Assembly (NCBI GenBank): GCA_963575745.1
Contig: CAUYUJ010017634.1
Location: forward strand, 127,109-191,108
Reading direction: 5' to 3'
Origin: Prorocentrum cordatum
Taxonomy: Eukaryota > Sar > Dinophyceae > Prorocentrales > Prorocentraceae
Length of the DNA: 64,000 nt
The notes under the pieces are model-generated. The model did no database searches, had not been told where the DNA came from, and worked only from the letters and a program-made list of their open reading frames with translations. Of the stretch, positions 9,780 through 21,354 are shown one piece after another (the stretch's first letter is position 1; every line of letters starts with the position of its first letter). A program made the position numbers and the translations under genes.

Positions 9780-12330
9780 AGATCGCGCGCGCTCGCTTTT
9801 GTTGAAAATCCGTGTTGCGAAACCATGTATTGTTGTAAGTTTTTTGAAAACTCGATTTTGAAATCCGTCCGAACCCCAAGGTTTTTGAAGGATTGCAGCA
9901 TGCGCGCGACGACGCGCGCGTGTGCACTTCGTTTTATTTTTCACAAGGGATTTTTGAAAGTGTAGGATCTTCGATAAACGAGACTGCGCGCATAGTATTA
10001 ATTGCAGAGGATGGCGGGGGGAGTGATACTGGTTTGGCTGAGATTGTACGTACTCATATTCAAGATGGACGAGTGCGTAGAGGAAATATGAAATCGCAGT
10101 ACCCAAGGGAGGATTGTTAACTCTGGTAGGGGGTAGAGTCTATTCTTTTTAATAGAATTATTTTCTGTTTGCAGTGAGTTGCCAACTCCATTGTTGACGC
10201 AATCATCCCACCCACCCACCCGCAACTTGATTTGCATCAGCCAATGTTGCGGCGATTGCGAAGAGTGCTTGGTGTTGGCTGGTGCATGTTTGCGGCCGCG
10301 CTGGACCGCGCATGCCCGCGCGCGCAGGGGCTAGCTAGTTTGTCGCGACCGGCGCGGCCGCGGTGGCGCTGACCGCTGGGCACTTCTGGGCGGGCACTTC
10401 GATGCAAGTCGGCGACTTGGGCGAGCGCGGTACCATGGCAATGTCGGCAACGTTACACACGAGGATGATGGTAGCGATAGTGGTGACGATGATGACGACG
10501 ACGACGGCAAGGCAAGTGACGGCGCCGATGGTGATCATGCCGACGACGCCGACGGCGTCCTCGCGTCGGTGATGGAGGTTTTGGAAGGATTTCGACATGC
10601 GCGCGGCCGACGCTCGAGAGTGGCCCGCATGGTACAATTTGACACGGGCTGTGCCCCTCCGAGCACGCGCGCCACGGCATTCGAATGATTTTGACTGCGG
10701 CGCGAGAGGCCCGTGTGGCAGAAGTTAGTGAGAATGTTGAGAAACTCTTGGTTTTGTGAAGAGTTCGCAAGAGCGCGGGCGCAACCTTTTCTTGACAATT
10801 GGCGTTGCAAACCATGTGTTTGTTTGTAGGTTTTCGGGGCAATCGACTTTCACATCCTGACGAAACCGAAGGTTTTAAACAGCATTGTGGCATGCGCGTC
10901 TCGACGACGCGCGCGTGCGCATGTCGCTTTGTTTTTGGCGAGGAATTCTTGCGGTAGCACGCGCGCAGGGGCGTTCGAACGATTTCGACACGCACGCGCA
11001 AGAGGCCCGTTTGGTAGCATTTAGTGAAAATGCTGAATCCCACGGTTTTCGTAAGAATTCGCGAGCTGTTTCTGAACATTCTTGTTGCGGCGCCGTGTGG
11101 TTTCTATGCGTTGGCGGGGCACTCGGAAGTAACATCCTTGCGAAACCAACAGTTTTTGACAGATGTTGGCGCGCGACGGCGCGCGCGCTTGCACTTCGTC
11201 CATTTTGTTCGATTGGCTTCGCGAATACCGCTGGCATTTGATAGACGAATGTGCGCGCATACTTATTTGTGCTAAGGATCCGGTCGGGGGCCGATGCTTG
11301 CATCCCTGGGATGGTTGGAAGTCATTTTTATAATGGGCGATGGGGTAGAATCGCATGCACATTGCAATACGAAACAACCTTAGTTCCGATGGGAGGAGAT
11401 CATATCATCTAACTCGAACGGAGGATCTATGTTGGCAATCAGTGTTGTGCAGTTTTTGTGGTGCAACCAATGTTTTGCGCTGGCTGTCGCATCGCTGCGG
11501 CCGCGCTAGCCCGCGCAGGTTCGCGCGCAGTTAGTCTTGCGCGACCCACTCGGCCGCGGTGGCGCTGACCGATGGGCACTTCCAGGGCGTGTCGCAGGCC
11601 GCGATGACGCGCGGCCATTTCAGTGCCAGTCGGTGATTCTGGCGGGCGCGGTATCATGGCGACGTCGGCAACATCACACACGATGATGATAGTAACGATG
11701 GTGGTGATGACCATGGCGACGGCATGGCCTGCGCTGGCGCCGATACTGATCGCGCCGATGACGATGACGGTGTCCACACGCCCGTGACGAAGGATCCTGA
11801 CCAATTTGTACATGCGCGTGCGGCCGATGGGCGCGAATGCATCATTCGAAACAGATCGTACCCGCCCCCCGCAGGACGCGCGCCAGCGCGTTCGAACCAT
11901 TTCGCTTTGCACGCGCGGGAAGTCCTCTTGGTCGCAGTTGATGAAGCGGTTGAAGAACCGATGTTTTTTGCATGAATTCGCAGGAGCGCGTGCGCGGATA
12001 TGTGTTTGGAAAGTCCTGTTGCACAGCGGTTGGTTCTACACGTTCTCGGCACCGGGAATTTAGACTTCCGTGCGAAATTTGCGGTTTTGCCCCGCAGGTT
12101 CTGCCATGCGCGCGCGACGACGCGCGCGCGTGCAAGTCGTCACATGGCCCACAACATGTTGTTGAACATGGATGATTTCTGATAAACAGGTGTGCGTGCA
12201 CAGTGTCTTGTGCAGAGGGTGGTGGGTAGGGGGTCGAACGGTTGTGATGACATGCGTTCATATTTCGAATGAGCGATGGGGCAACATCATGTGTATGTTG
12301 CGTTAACCCACGGGGTACCGATAATTTCGG
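9780..12330. repeat. F13: degenerate tandem repeats of about 0.3 and 1.1 kb with palindromic cores
   Basis: CATGCGCGCGACGACGCGCG-type palindromes recur near 9899, 10890, 11165 and 12105. Each is followed by a GTGCACTTCG-like block and a GCGCATA block. A second unit (GCGCTGACCG, GGCAACGTTACACAC, ATGATGATGG) is at 10365-10620 and 11565-11800. The reverse complement recurs at 18430-19030. Confidence 0.75.
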
Positions 12331-12384
12331 CCTTGGGAGGATGGTTGGTTCTCGTTCGTTTTGAAAAGGGACGATCAATGTCGT

Positions 12385-12735
12385 GCAATCTAGACGGCGA
12401 CGGAGGGGCGACAAGTTGGCGACGGGGCGGCGACGGCGGCCACATAGCCGCCAGAGCGGCACAGCGGCCCAGACGACGGGCGGCGACGGGGCGGCGACGA
12501 GGTGGCGACGGCGGCCACATAGCCGCCAGAGCGGCACAGCGGCCCAGACGACGGGCGGCGACGGGGCGGCGACGAGGCGGCGACGGCGGCCACATAGCCG
12601 CCAGAGCGGCACACAGGCCCAGACGACGGGCGGCGACGAGGCGGCGACGAGGTGGCGACGACGGCGGCCACATGCTACCAGAGCGGCGCACCGTCGCAGA
12701 CGACTGGCGGCGGCGAAGCGGCGACGGGGCGGCCC
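12385..12735. repeat. About 75-78 bp tandem repeat, four units
   Basis: GGCCACATAGCCGCCAGAG recurs at about 12439, 12513 and 12590, with a diverged fourth at 12668. Open frames on both strands follow from the period and GC bias. Confidence 0.9.
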
Positions 12736-12959
12736 AGTTCGTTTGAAAACATGTCAGAACCTTTAAGTGCAAACGCTATTTGGAGAATACGGTTGAAGGA
12801 AGCGGATAGGTAGTAGAAGGAGCAGGAGAGGGAGAGAGGGGGGGTGTCAAAGGGAGTCGCAGGTGCGAGACAGATGGGGCGCAGAAGGACGAGGACAAGC
12901 CGAGCGAGAGAAGGATGAAGGGGACCGCATCTTGGAAGCGGGGGGGGGGAGTGCGTCCG

Positions 12960-14062
12960 ATGGCTGGGACGATGTTGGCATCCGTCTCGGAGGAGCAGTC
13001 TGGCTGCCGCATCGACGTCGACAAGACGGGCACCATGTGCAGGACTGTCGCGCCCGCCGCTTATCGTCGTCGTCGCCGCCGTTCTTCGTTGTTCGTCGTT
13101 CGTCGTCGTCGTCGTCGTGGGAGGAGAACAAGGAGGAGGAGGAGGAGGAGGAGGAGGAGGAGGAGGAGGAGGAGGAGGAGGAGGAGGAGGAGGAGGAGGA
13201 GGAGGAGGAGGCTGAGGAGGAGGACCAAGAGGAGAAGGAACCACCAGCAGCTCGCTGCGAGATTCGGCGCGTTTTCCCCTCGTTGGGCCTCCTGGGAGGC
13301 CCTCGTCACCACCGCCCGAGTCGCCTCGGGGTCCTGGTCAGAAGGCGCCCCAGGAGAGGTCTTGGGAGGAGCGGTACTGATACCTTTCTGTTGGAGGTTT
13401 CTGGAGATTGTCTAATTATTCGGTGGCCCCGCAACGTCCGTTACGGGGGGCGCCCCCCCTTCACCCCCCCCTGTCCCCGTTACAGTGCCGAACCGAACGT
13501 ACGCGGGGGGGGAGGGGTCGGTTTCCACCACATGCAAGGCGTGGTGTTCACAGACAGGCAGGCTGTGGAGCTGACAGGCGTGCTTTGGTGCTCACACACG
13601 CGTGCTGCAGCGCTCGCAGGCCTCCCCCCCCGCCTCCCTCGTGAGGGCTTGGGTTTTTCAGTCACCGCGTTCCTCCTCGAACCCGCCCCTCAGGGGACAA
13701 GTTCGGTTCCCAGGGCTATCAGAATGGCTCCCCGACGAGCCACTTCCCCCCCACCCCGGGGAGGCGGTCCGGACCTGGGGAGGGAAAGGAAGGGGCGGAA
13801 GGGGGGGAAAAAGGGGAGACAGACGAAATAGGTGGGGGAGGGGAGGGGAGGGAGGGTGGAAGGGGTGGAAGGGGTGGAGGGGGGAGGGAAAGGAAGGGGT
13901 GGAAGGGGTGGGGGGGAGGGGAGGGCCCCTCCCCGTCTTGGGACGTTGGGGGGGGGGCCGCTGGCCGCCCGCCGGGAAGGGGGGGGGGGCGCGCCCCCGA
14001 GGGTTCGGCTCACCGGCACGCGGGAGCAGATCGCGAACGCCAAGCAGATGATCCTGGCGGAG
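12960..14062 (+). CDS. KH-domain protein, two exons (partial)
   Basis: Predicted RNA-binding protein. Exon a (12993-13042, or from an ATG at 12960) encodes EEQSGCRIDVDKTGTMCR. Exon b (14002-14062) encodes VRLTGTREQIANAKQMILAE. Joined, they match the second half of a type I KH fold: SG-x-R-I-x-V followed by V-x-L-x-G-T-x-x-x-I-x-x-A-K-x-x-I. Donor GCAG|GACTG (GA type) and acceptor CGAG|GGTTC share AGG; the 959-bp intron holds a GGA array and an F14 copy. The GXXG loop is not visible upstream, so either a further exon is missing or this is a gene fragment. Exon b ends GGAG|GCCCG, a GC donor in phase 0. The next exon is uncertain: 14414 and 51298 both start AG|GCC. Confidence 0.6.
13128..13215. 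repeat. GGA microsatellite
   Basis: Nearly pure GGA array inside the proposed KH intron. Confidence 0.95.
13282..13385. repeat. F14 dispersed ~105-bp repeat
   Basis: Starts GGGCCTCCTGGGAGGCCCTC and continues through TCCTGGTCAGA to GGTCTTGGGAGGAG. Other copies are at 30965-31075, 49212-49318 and 62836-62925. Confidence 0.8.
13386..13990. other. No gene seen; G-run-rich stretch
   Basis: Homopolymer G/C runs and GGGGTGGAAG repeats (13830-13930). Nothing coding is recognisable. Confidence 0.6.
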
Positions 14063-14124
14063 GCCCGCGGGGGAGGGGCTGCGGCGGCAGAGAGCGGCGA
14101 GCGGGGGTTCCTCGTAGGACGGAG

Positions 14125-14315
14125 CCCCGACCCCCTCGAGTTATGGTAGGAATCCAGGCGGGAGGCGTTGCGCCATTTGCGGCCTCTGGGGGCCCTCACC
14201 GGCCCTCGGGAGCGCCACACAACGACTCGGGATGAGACGCCGGTCCCAGGGAACGGGTCCAGACCGCTGGGGGCCCACGTCACGAACAAGGCATAACGTC
14301 GGGGCTCTGAGAGCA
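14125..14315. mobile_element. F2 TIR element
   Basis: Ends GACCCCCTCGAG and ACGTCGGGGCTCTG; interior GGCCCTCGGGAGCG and GACTCGGGATGAGA. Also found at 14935-15090. Confidence 0.7.
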
Positions 14316-14413
14316 GGGATAGGGGCGAGTTCACCCCGTTTTCCTCGGCCCCCCCCCAGCTCCTTCCATGTATTTTGAGCAAGTGTTCATGTTTTCGTCT
14401 CCTCGTGTCTAGA

Positions 14414-14510
14414 GGCCGAGGATCCCTGGGGCCGCCACTGCAGCGCTGCGCGCGGCCCGCGCGGCCCGTGCCGCGGCCCTCCGCGCCCTGGGGCGGCGAG
14501 ACGTCGCCGT
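14414..14510 (+). CDS. Candidate Ala-rich exon, unassigned
   Basis: One frame reads ATAALRAARAARAAALRALG with high GC3, after an AG|G acceptor at about 14412. No domain is recognised. It could continue the KH gene through AG|GCC, but then a different frame would be used, so the frame is unresolved. Confidence 0.25.
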
Positions 14511-14934
14511 GGCGGGAAAGGCGGGACAATTCATGACGTCGGGGCTCTGGAGGGCCGGGGTAGGGGCGAGGAGGCGGAGGAGCTGGTGGCTCCCCGAACG
14601 CGTTCCGCCACTCGAGAAAGTGCCTACTCGCAAGCGTCCGCAACGAGACACACGCGTTCGCCACGATGTGACTCATCGTAGACCCCCTGCGGCGGGCCCA
14701 GGCCGTTGGCGAGTGGTTCCCTTGCGAGTGGTGGAGGGCGCCCCTCTCGTGGAGGCGGGGGGGGAGGCCGGCGAGGAAGCGGCGAGGAAGCGGCGAGGAA
14801 GCGGCGAGCGCAGGAGGCCGAGGCGGGCGGCGGAGGGCGACGCGGGGGGAGGTGCGGAGGCGGGCGGAGGGAGGCGGGCGGGGAAGGCAGAGGCGGAGGA
14901 AGGCAGGCGAGGAGCGTGGAGGCGGCGCCAGACC

Positions 14935-15090
14935 CCCTCGCGTCAGGAAACAGAATCACGACGGGAGGTTTGTCGCTACCTTCGGTCTCCAGCGGCCCTC
15001 GCCCGGCCTCGGGAGCGTCAGAAAACGACTCAGGACGCAAAGCCGGTCATGGGGAAAGGGTCGGGACCTCTGGGGGTCGACGTAATGTAA
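14935..15090. mobile_element. F2 TIR element
   Basis: GACCCCCTCGCGTCA, CACGACGGGAGGTTTGTC, GGCCTCGGGAGCGTCAG and CTCAGGACG in the usual F2 order. The preceding 14700-14930 is purine-rich GGCGGAG sequence. Confidence 0.75.
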
Positions 15091-15224
15091 AAATCATTAT
15101 CCCGGCAAAGCAACCTAACAGCGATGTGTAGAAGCATATCTGAAAGCATTCCCCTTAAGATTCAGATGAACATCCAGTTGTAGAATTCTGCTGTTCTCGC
15201 AGTCGTAGTCGCATTCGCGATGAC

Positions 15225-15505
15225 AGTCGCAGCGGCAACGGCAGTCGCAGTCACAGCCTCAGCCTCAGCCTGCCTCAGCCTCAGCCTGCCTCAGCCTCAG
15301 CCTGCCTCAGCCTCAGCCTCAGCCTGCCTCAGCATCAGCCTGCCTGCCTCAGCCTCAGCCTCAGCCTCAGCCTCATCAGCCTCAGGCCTCAGCCTCAGCC
15401 TTCAGCCTCAGCCTCAGCCTGCCTTCAGCCTCAGGCCTCAGCCTCAGCCTGCCTCAGCCTCAGCCTGCCTCAGCCTCAGCCTCAGCCTCAGCCTGCCTCA
15501 GCATT
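15225..15505. repeat. CAGCCT minisatellite
   Basis: Irregular CAGCCTCAGCCTGCCT units in tandem. The frame gives only Ser/Ala/Leu repeats. Confidence 0.95.
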
Positions 15506-15509
15506 CAAA

Positions 15510-15835
15510 AGCCTGTGGCCCAGGAATGGAGTTCTGGGAACTAGAAGAACACGAAGTGGCCTACAGTTGGCTCCGGGCATTCAAAATCATGCCCAGGAAT
15601 GGAGTTCTGGGAACTTGAAGAGCACGAAGTGGCCTACAGTTGGCTCCGGGCATCCAAAATGTGGCCCGGGAATGGAGTTCTGGGAAATCGAAGAGCACGA
15701 AGTGGCCTACAGTTGGCTCCGGGCATCCAAATGTGGCCCGGGAATGGAGTTCTGGGAAGTCGAAGAGCACGAAGTGGCCTACAGTTGGCTCCGGGCATCC
15801 AAAATGTGGCCCGGGAATGGAGTTCTAGCAGCGCC
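15510..15835. repeat. 73-bp tandem repeat, about 4.5 units
   Basis: GGAATGGAGTTCTGGGAA recurs every 70-74 bp with ACAGTTGGCTCCGGGCAT between copies. It is followed by a GAGGATGTCCCAAGCGA motif (15850) that recurs beside GGCCTCTTGGG arrays. Confidence 0.9.
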
Positions 15836-16067
15836 AAGAGCGATTTTGCGAGGATGTCCCAAGCGATTTGGGCTTCGGCGGCAGCCGTTCCGGGTCCCGC
15901 CCCAACCCCCCTGTGGAGTCATCTGCTGCTCTCTTTCGAGACCACTAGAAACCTATCAGCAAAAGCTGTTAGGTAAAATCATGACGTCGGGGGTCTGGGG
16001 CGGGAGGTGGGCGAGAAAGCGGAGGAGGCGGTGGACGCGGGGAGGGGGGGCGAAATGATCGGAGCTT

Positions 16068-16226
16068 GATGGACCTCCGACCCTGACGCGTCGATTCGCG
16101 AATCGGCCGTTCTCGCTTCGCGAGAGGGCGTCGCGGCCGTCCTTTTTGCGGCTCCGGGTCCGTCGGCTTCGGTCCTAGGCCGTGTTCACTAAATGGTGGT
16201 GTACTAAAGGGAGGCTTGTCCACCGC
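16068..16226. mobile_element. F16 TIR-type element, copy 1
   Basis: Its reverse complement matches 27766-27945 over nearly the full length (GGCGGTGGACAA, GACGGCCGCGACGCCCTCTC). A related copy is at 20927-21068. Confidence 0.75.
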
Positions 16227-16419
16227 CGAGATGAGGATGAATGCTTCTCACGTCGAAGTGAATACCCGACCGCGGATCTCCGCCGCCGAACGAGGCGGCA
16301 CCGGCCGCATTTTGGGGAGGGCCCCTCCCCCGATCCAGGGATTTGGCGACGGCGCGCCAAATCCATGGATCGCCAATCCATGTTTGCGCGCCCCCGAAGG
16401 TGGGCGAGAAAGCGGAGGA

Positions 16420-16960
16420 GGCGGTGGAGGAGGAGGAGGAGGAGGAGGAGGAGGAGGAGGAGGAGGAGGAGGAGGTGAAGGAGGAGGAGGATGATGATGA
16501 TGATGATGAGGAGGAGGAGGAGGAGGAGGAGGAGGAGGAGGAGGGGGAGGAGGAGGAGGAGGAGGAGGAATGAGGACGGATGCTTCGCACGTCGAGGTGA
16601 GCACCTGACCGCACTTGCGTCCGCTTCCTCTGGCATGCGCGTCTTCACGAGTACACCTCCTGCTCCTCGGCCCGCCTCGTCACCTCTGCTGCCGTCAGGG
16701 TGCCCTGCTGGGGTGATTTGAACGTTTTGTGCAAAGTTGGTTTCGGCAGACTTCCCCAGAGAAATCCTGGGGGCATGGTGAGGATGAGATGGAAGAGGAG
16801 GAGCAGGATACTGATGAGTGAAAAAAGGAGAAGGAGGAGGAGGAGGAGGAGGAGGAGGAGGAGGGAATAGGGGGGGAAGGGAGAAGGAGGAGGAGGAGGA
16901 GAAGGAGGAGAAGGAGGAGGAGGAGGAGGAGGAGGAGGAGGAGGAGGGAGGAAGTTGGAT
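16420..16960. repeat. GGA microsatellites (two tracts)
   Basis: GGA arrays at about 16420-16570 (with a GAT interlude) and 16825-16960. The blocks at 16225-16270 and 16570-16610 resemble each other (ATGAGGAYGRATGCTTC, CACGTCGARGTGA). The stretch between the arrays shows nothing coding. Confidence 0.9.
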
Positions 16961-17094
16961 GATGATGGGGGGGTGGAGGAGGGAGCTCAGGGATCAGGAG
17001 GAGGAGGAGAGGGAGGAGTGATGAGTAGGAGGGAGCTTCACGCTTTCGAAGCTTTCTGTTGAATTTTTGCTGGTTGTTGGAAGAGTCCCATGAG

Positions 17095-17625
17095 CGGGCG
17101 ACCGTGGCGACAGTTGCGCAGTTGGCAGCCCCCTTGGAGGCAAGCTTTCATTTGGATGGGCGTGGGAACCGTCACTCCGATGGACCTCCCAGGAAGTCCC
17201 GAACGTGACGACAGCTGTTCAGCTGGCAGCCCCGACAGAGGCGAGCTTTCATTTGGGTGCGCGCGGGGCGTCGCTCAGCTGGACCTCCTAGAAGCTCGCG
17301 GAAGTAGAGACAGTTGCGACGTTGGCGAGGCGAGCCCTCGCTTGGGCGCGAGTTCGGCTTCGCTCCGCCAGACCTCGCATGCTCCCCCGAATGTGGCGAC
17401 AGTTTCGACTCTTGCAGCGCTTAAAGAGGCGAGCTCTCATCTGGGTGTGCCTTCGGCGTCGCTCCGCCAGACCTCGCATGATCCCCCGAACGTGGCGACA
17501 GTTGCGACGCTGGCAGCGCCCAGAGAAGCGAGCTCTCGTTCGGGTGCGCCTTCGGCGTCGCTCCGCCAGACCTACCATATGCCCGCGAAGGTGGCGACAG
17601 TTGCGACGTTGGCATCCCCCCCAGG
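17095..17625 (+). repeat. 99-bp tandem repeat, six units, open as a 33-residue repeat
   Basis: GTGGCGACAGTTGCGAC-like starts recur about every 99 bp. In one plus frame this reads VATVATLA, then EASS, then GAPSASLRQTS, and stays open from 17090 to 17923. The outer units are more diverged. Coding is possible but nothing else supports it. Confidence 0.75.
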
Positions 17626-17639
17626 GCGAGCGCGACAGG

Positions 17640-18430
17640 AAAGGAAGCAGGATGCAGGGAGAAGGAATGCGGGAGGATTGAGCAAGCAGCACTCTATTCA
17701 GAACAAGGAGTACCTCAACCAAAGAGGGTTGGGAAATAACTTAGACTCCACCCGCATGCCGAGACCGATCTTGACAGCCCCCTCCGCATGTTATGTTTCC
17801 CTAGCTCGTTTGTATGGTCGTGTATCTTACGTACCCACAGGTACCATCGCGCGCAGGCCGGTATCAGTCCCCCACCCCCTTCGCCATCTCCTGACTAAGC
17901 TCAGCGCGGTGCACATGCATTGATGTAAGAAGTGCGTGTTGTGGCATAACCTGTCGAACAAATCAATGGGGAGCACATGCGCTGACCGTGGAGCGCGTAT
18001 GCCATAACCATGCCAAGTGATTGTTTCACCCACAACTGAAAATAGTAGTGCGAGAGCTACCAAACTGATGTTTGGTCAACATCACGTTGCCAGATTTCTG
18101 CTCGCGCGCACTCTTTGATGCCATAAGAAAGCGTAGGTCTTGGCCACTCGAATAGATCAGAACGTGCAGGCCACACGCATGCATGTCGAGACCATTCGGC
18201 AGCCATCGCGGACCCGCCAGCTCTCCCGAATCATACCACGTGGTGCATCCGCATTGATGCAGCATGCGCTGAGTGCACGGAGCAGTATCAAATAAGACCA
18301 TGCGGGAGACATGCGCGTTCCGCCCCGCGAGCGTGCCTAAATCCGTACAAAGACACCATTTGCTAAGCATTTCATAATAGAGTTCTTCAAACGGTTGCGG
18401 AAACCACATCGTTAGATTTGCCCGGGTTTG
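17640..18430. other. No feature recognised
   Basis: Lower-GC stretch with GCATG-rich blocks. Neither a coding pattern nor a repeat partner in the window was seen. Confidence 0.5.
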
Positions 18431-19030
18431 AGGATTTTCGCGCGCGCACTTCCTCACCATCACGCTCATCGCCGCCGCATCGCGTCATCGTCAGCCGCCA
18501 TTGCCGCCGTCATCGCTACAGCACCTTGAGCATCGAACCATTGACACCATCGTCAGCATCGGCGTTACCAGCATCGGCGCCGCTACCATCGCTACTACTA
18601 TCATCGTTGCCGCCGTTTTCGACGTCATCATGATATCGCGCCCGCCCGAGACGCCAACCTGCATTGAAGTGCCAACACGCCAGCGCGGCCCTTGAGCCGC
18701 GCTGGAAAGTTGCCCTCGGTAAGCGCCATCGCGGCCTCATAGGATGTGCCAAACCAGCTGGCCGCTCTGCGCGCGAGTTTACGCGCGCAAACGCGGCCGC
18801 AAAGATGCGCCATCCAGGGCCAAGCAGTCATCGCAAACGCCCCCGCAGTGGTTTTGCAAAACAAGTTGCGGGTGGGAGGGTGGGATGATTGCGCGAGCAG
18901 TGAAGTTGACAATTCATGGGTTGGTTGGTACAGATGAGCTGCACCACCTGCACTGCTCCAAATGGCTTGAACCACATAAATCGCACCACAGAGGTTGCAT
19001 TCCGTAGATTGCAGCTCATGGTGCGCATAT
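18430..19030. repeat. F13-related sequence, inverted copy
   Basis: The reverse complement matches blocks at 10365-10620, 11490-11800 and 9098-9220: GGCGCCATCGC-type, AACAAGTTGCGGGTGGGA and GGTTGCATTCCGTAGATTGC. Confidence 0.6.
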
Positions 19031-19306
19031 GGGTTATACAAGACCCTACGTTGTGGGTTCCACGCTGGCAAAGCACGATGGTCCCCACATGCCGTAGGCT
19101 CAGCGCAGTGGTTTCGTTGGGCTCTCCCCTTGGACGCGGGCGTCACGCGCAGTCTGCGAGCTGTCTCTGCGTCGTTCTCGTTCTGACGGCCCCGGAGAGT
19201 TCTCGCCCACATCCCAGGGATCCGCTTTCGTCCGCGGGGCGTGCGTGGTTGTTTCCTTGCCAGGGGCTTCGATCACGCAACGCACCCCCTCCACCCCCCC
19301 CGCAGG

Positions 19307-19398
19307 CTCCCTTTGCAAGACGGCCTCCGCCGTATTCGTGCCTCCTCGACGCCTGGAGACCCTCGGGGCATCCCGAACGGTGCGGTGACCACGCCGCG
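19307..19398 (+). CDS. Candidate exon, unassigned
   Basis: A pyrimidine tract and CCCGCAG acceptor precede it; CGCGGGGTGAGTCAG resembles a strong GT donor after it. One frame reads PLQDGLRRIRASSTPGD. No family recognised. Confidence 0.25.
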
Positions 19399-19844
19399 GG
19401 GTGAGTCAGATGGGGATCTGGGGTGACGGCACGGCTTCGGGACCTGGGCCGTTCTCCCGAGGACGTCTCGGCCAGACTGGTGCCTCGAAGGTCCCAGCAC
19501 CGCGCGGCGACTCAGGGAAGGTCTCCGGCGACCCCGGAGCGAGGTCGCAGCACGGTCAACCCACACAGTAAGGATGCGCGGTTTTCCAAGGTTGCCCTTG
19601 TATCCTTCTCTTTTCGGCCCATCCGCGGCCGCTTTCACTGGCTGCGCCCCGCTCGCAAAGCGTCGGCGTGGCTCTCGGCTCTCCACAAGGCCCTTGCATT
19701 CTAAACCTGCGCCCTGATTCTACAGGTTGACTGCACCACGGTGGTAATTAGCGCTTTCTCGTGGTGAGGTCTTTGGGGGGTTCGAGGTCGCCGCACGCTT
19801 CGGGACCCCCAGGATCCAGATCCTCATCGGGAACACTTTGGCTC

Positions 19845-20150
19845 CCCGTGTCGCGACGGCGGCCCCTGCGACACGCTATAGTTACCGTGTGAGCGCATAG
19901 TGTGGCGCTCCGCTCTGCGCGGGGCGGGAGGTTAACGGCAAGGCTCGGGGCGTTGACGCTGGCAGACCGGGGGGGGGGGGATGGCGTGTCGCGCCGGCTG
20001 TTCGATGAGGGCGACAGTGATGCCCATGGCCAGTCCACGATCAGAGTTCCACTGGCTTCCAGACCCTGGATTGCTTATCCAGCGCTGCCTCATCCAATGC
20101 CCCCACCGTATTCGAACGCACCCCTATCAAGGATGGGTGCCTCCCCGTCG
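19845..20150. repeat. F21 degenerate repeat, copy 1
   Basis: Shares GGCGGCCCC-GCGACA-GCT, GGCTCGGGGCG and TATTCGAAC blocks, in order, with 61213-61450. Confidence 0.4.
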
Positions 20151-20349
20151 TAGGTGTCCCAGGGTGGGGCTCCACATGCCTGGTCCGCGCGAGAGCCCCA
20201 CGAAGCCTGGGATGGGCATCGGCACCTCCCCTTTGTTGGGGGCTGCTCTTGCTGAGGACCGTCTCTCGCGCAGCAGCCCGCAGTGGCGGACAAGAGTCCA
20301 GAGTCCTCCAGCGGCCCGCTCTTGTGCGAGTCCCTGGGCGCCCTGGGCC

Positions 20350-20905
20350 CCGCCGGCCCCCGTCCCCCCCCCCCCCCCCCCCCGCGGCCGACGGGGGGGG
20401 ACGGGGGGGGCCGCCCCCCCCCCCCCCCCCCCCCCCCGCCGGCGGCGAGCGACGGGGGGGGAGTGGCGAGGAGAGGGCCTCCTCAGAAGGCGGCGGGGCC
20501 TCTCAGAGGCCCTCGCGCCCTCGGAAGAAGCCTGCGCTGCCTTCGGGGGGGGGGGGGAGGCTCAGAGGACTGCTCGGGAGGCCGAGGGGCCTCCGAGAGC
20601 CTTCCGAGAGGGCCCGCCCCTTCTGACTTCCCCCCCCCCCCCGGGGCGCGCCGATGAGAAGAAAGCGAAGCCGCTCGGGAATGGATGGAGAAAAAAAAGT
20701 GAAGCCCTCGCGCCCTCGGAATAAGTTGCCGCTGCCTTCGGGGGGGGGAGGCCCAGAGGACTGCGCGGGAGGCCGGGGGGGGGCCTCCGAGAGCCTTCCG
20801 AGAGGGCCCGCCCCTGCTCGCCTCCCTCCGAGAGGGCCCTTCGCCGACGCCCAGACCTGGCCCGGGCCGCTCGTCGGCGGGCCCCCTTTGGTCGGGGGCG
20901 GGCAG
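20350..20905. repeat. Homopolymer C/G runs and two F15 copies
   Basis: C-runs at 20350-20440. The F15 blocks (20455-20640 and 20705-20830) carry CCTCAGAAGGCGGCGGGGCC, CCTCGCGCCCTCGGAA and CCTTCCGAGAGGGCCCGCCC. F15 recurs at 26935-27010, 60008-60246 and 61025-61205. Confidence 0.7.
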
Positions 20906-20926
20906 AACCCCCAACGGGGACACGTC

Positions 20927-21068
20927 GATTAGTGAAGTGTTTGTTGTTGGTTCTCGAGAGGGCGCCGTGGCCGCTATCTTCCAGGCTTGCGCCCGCCAGG
21001 TTTGGGTCTCGGGTCGCTTTCACTAAACCACGTTTTACACTAAAGGGGGGATCTGTCCATCCCCGACT
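20927..21068. mobile_element. F16 element, copy 2
   Basis: Contains GATTAGTGAAGTG, TCTCGAGAGGGCG and TTTCACTAAACC with an ACTAAAGGGGGGATCTGTCC end. Same orientation as 16068-16226, opposite to 27766-27945. Confidence 0.65.
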
Positions 21069-21354
21069 TGTAGGCGGAGAGCGTCGGGACATTACCTCTG
21101 GCGCGGTCTGTTCGCTGGCGCTCGCTCGCGGCAGCCCACGGGCGTGCGCACTGGCAGATCCAACCACTCAGGATCACAGTCTTCGGGTTGGGAGCATGGG
21201 GCTGGCAGAAGTCCTACGGCTTCTCCTGCTCATGTGATCGTTGGCCTTGTTCGTCGTCCTCCCCTTCCTCCCCTTTCTCCCGGCTCCTTCTGTTCCTTCA
21301 TGCCCGCTCTGCTCTGTGTGCGTCGATCACCCTGCCCTCCTCGCTCCCCGCGCC

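Noticed and set aside
9266-9930. Poly-Asp, poly-Thr and poly-Ser/Val open frames
   Set aside because: Translations of a GAC microsatellite in different frames; no flanking domain.
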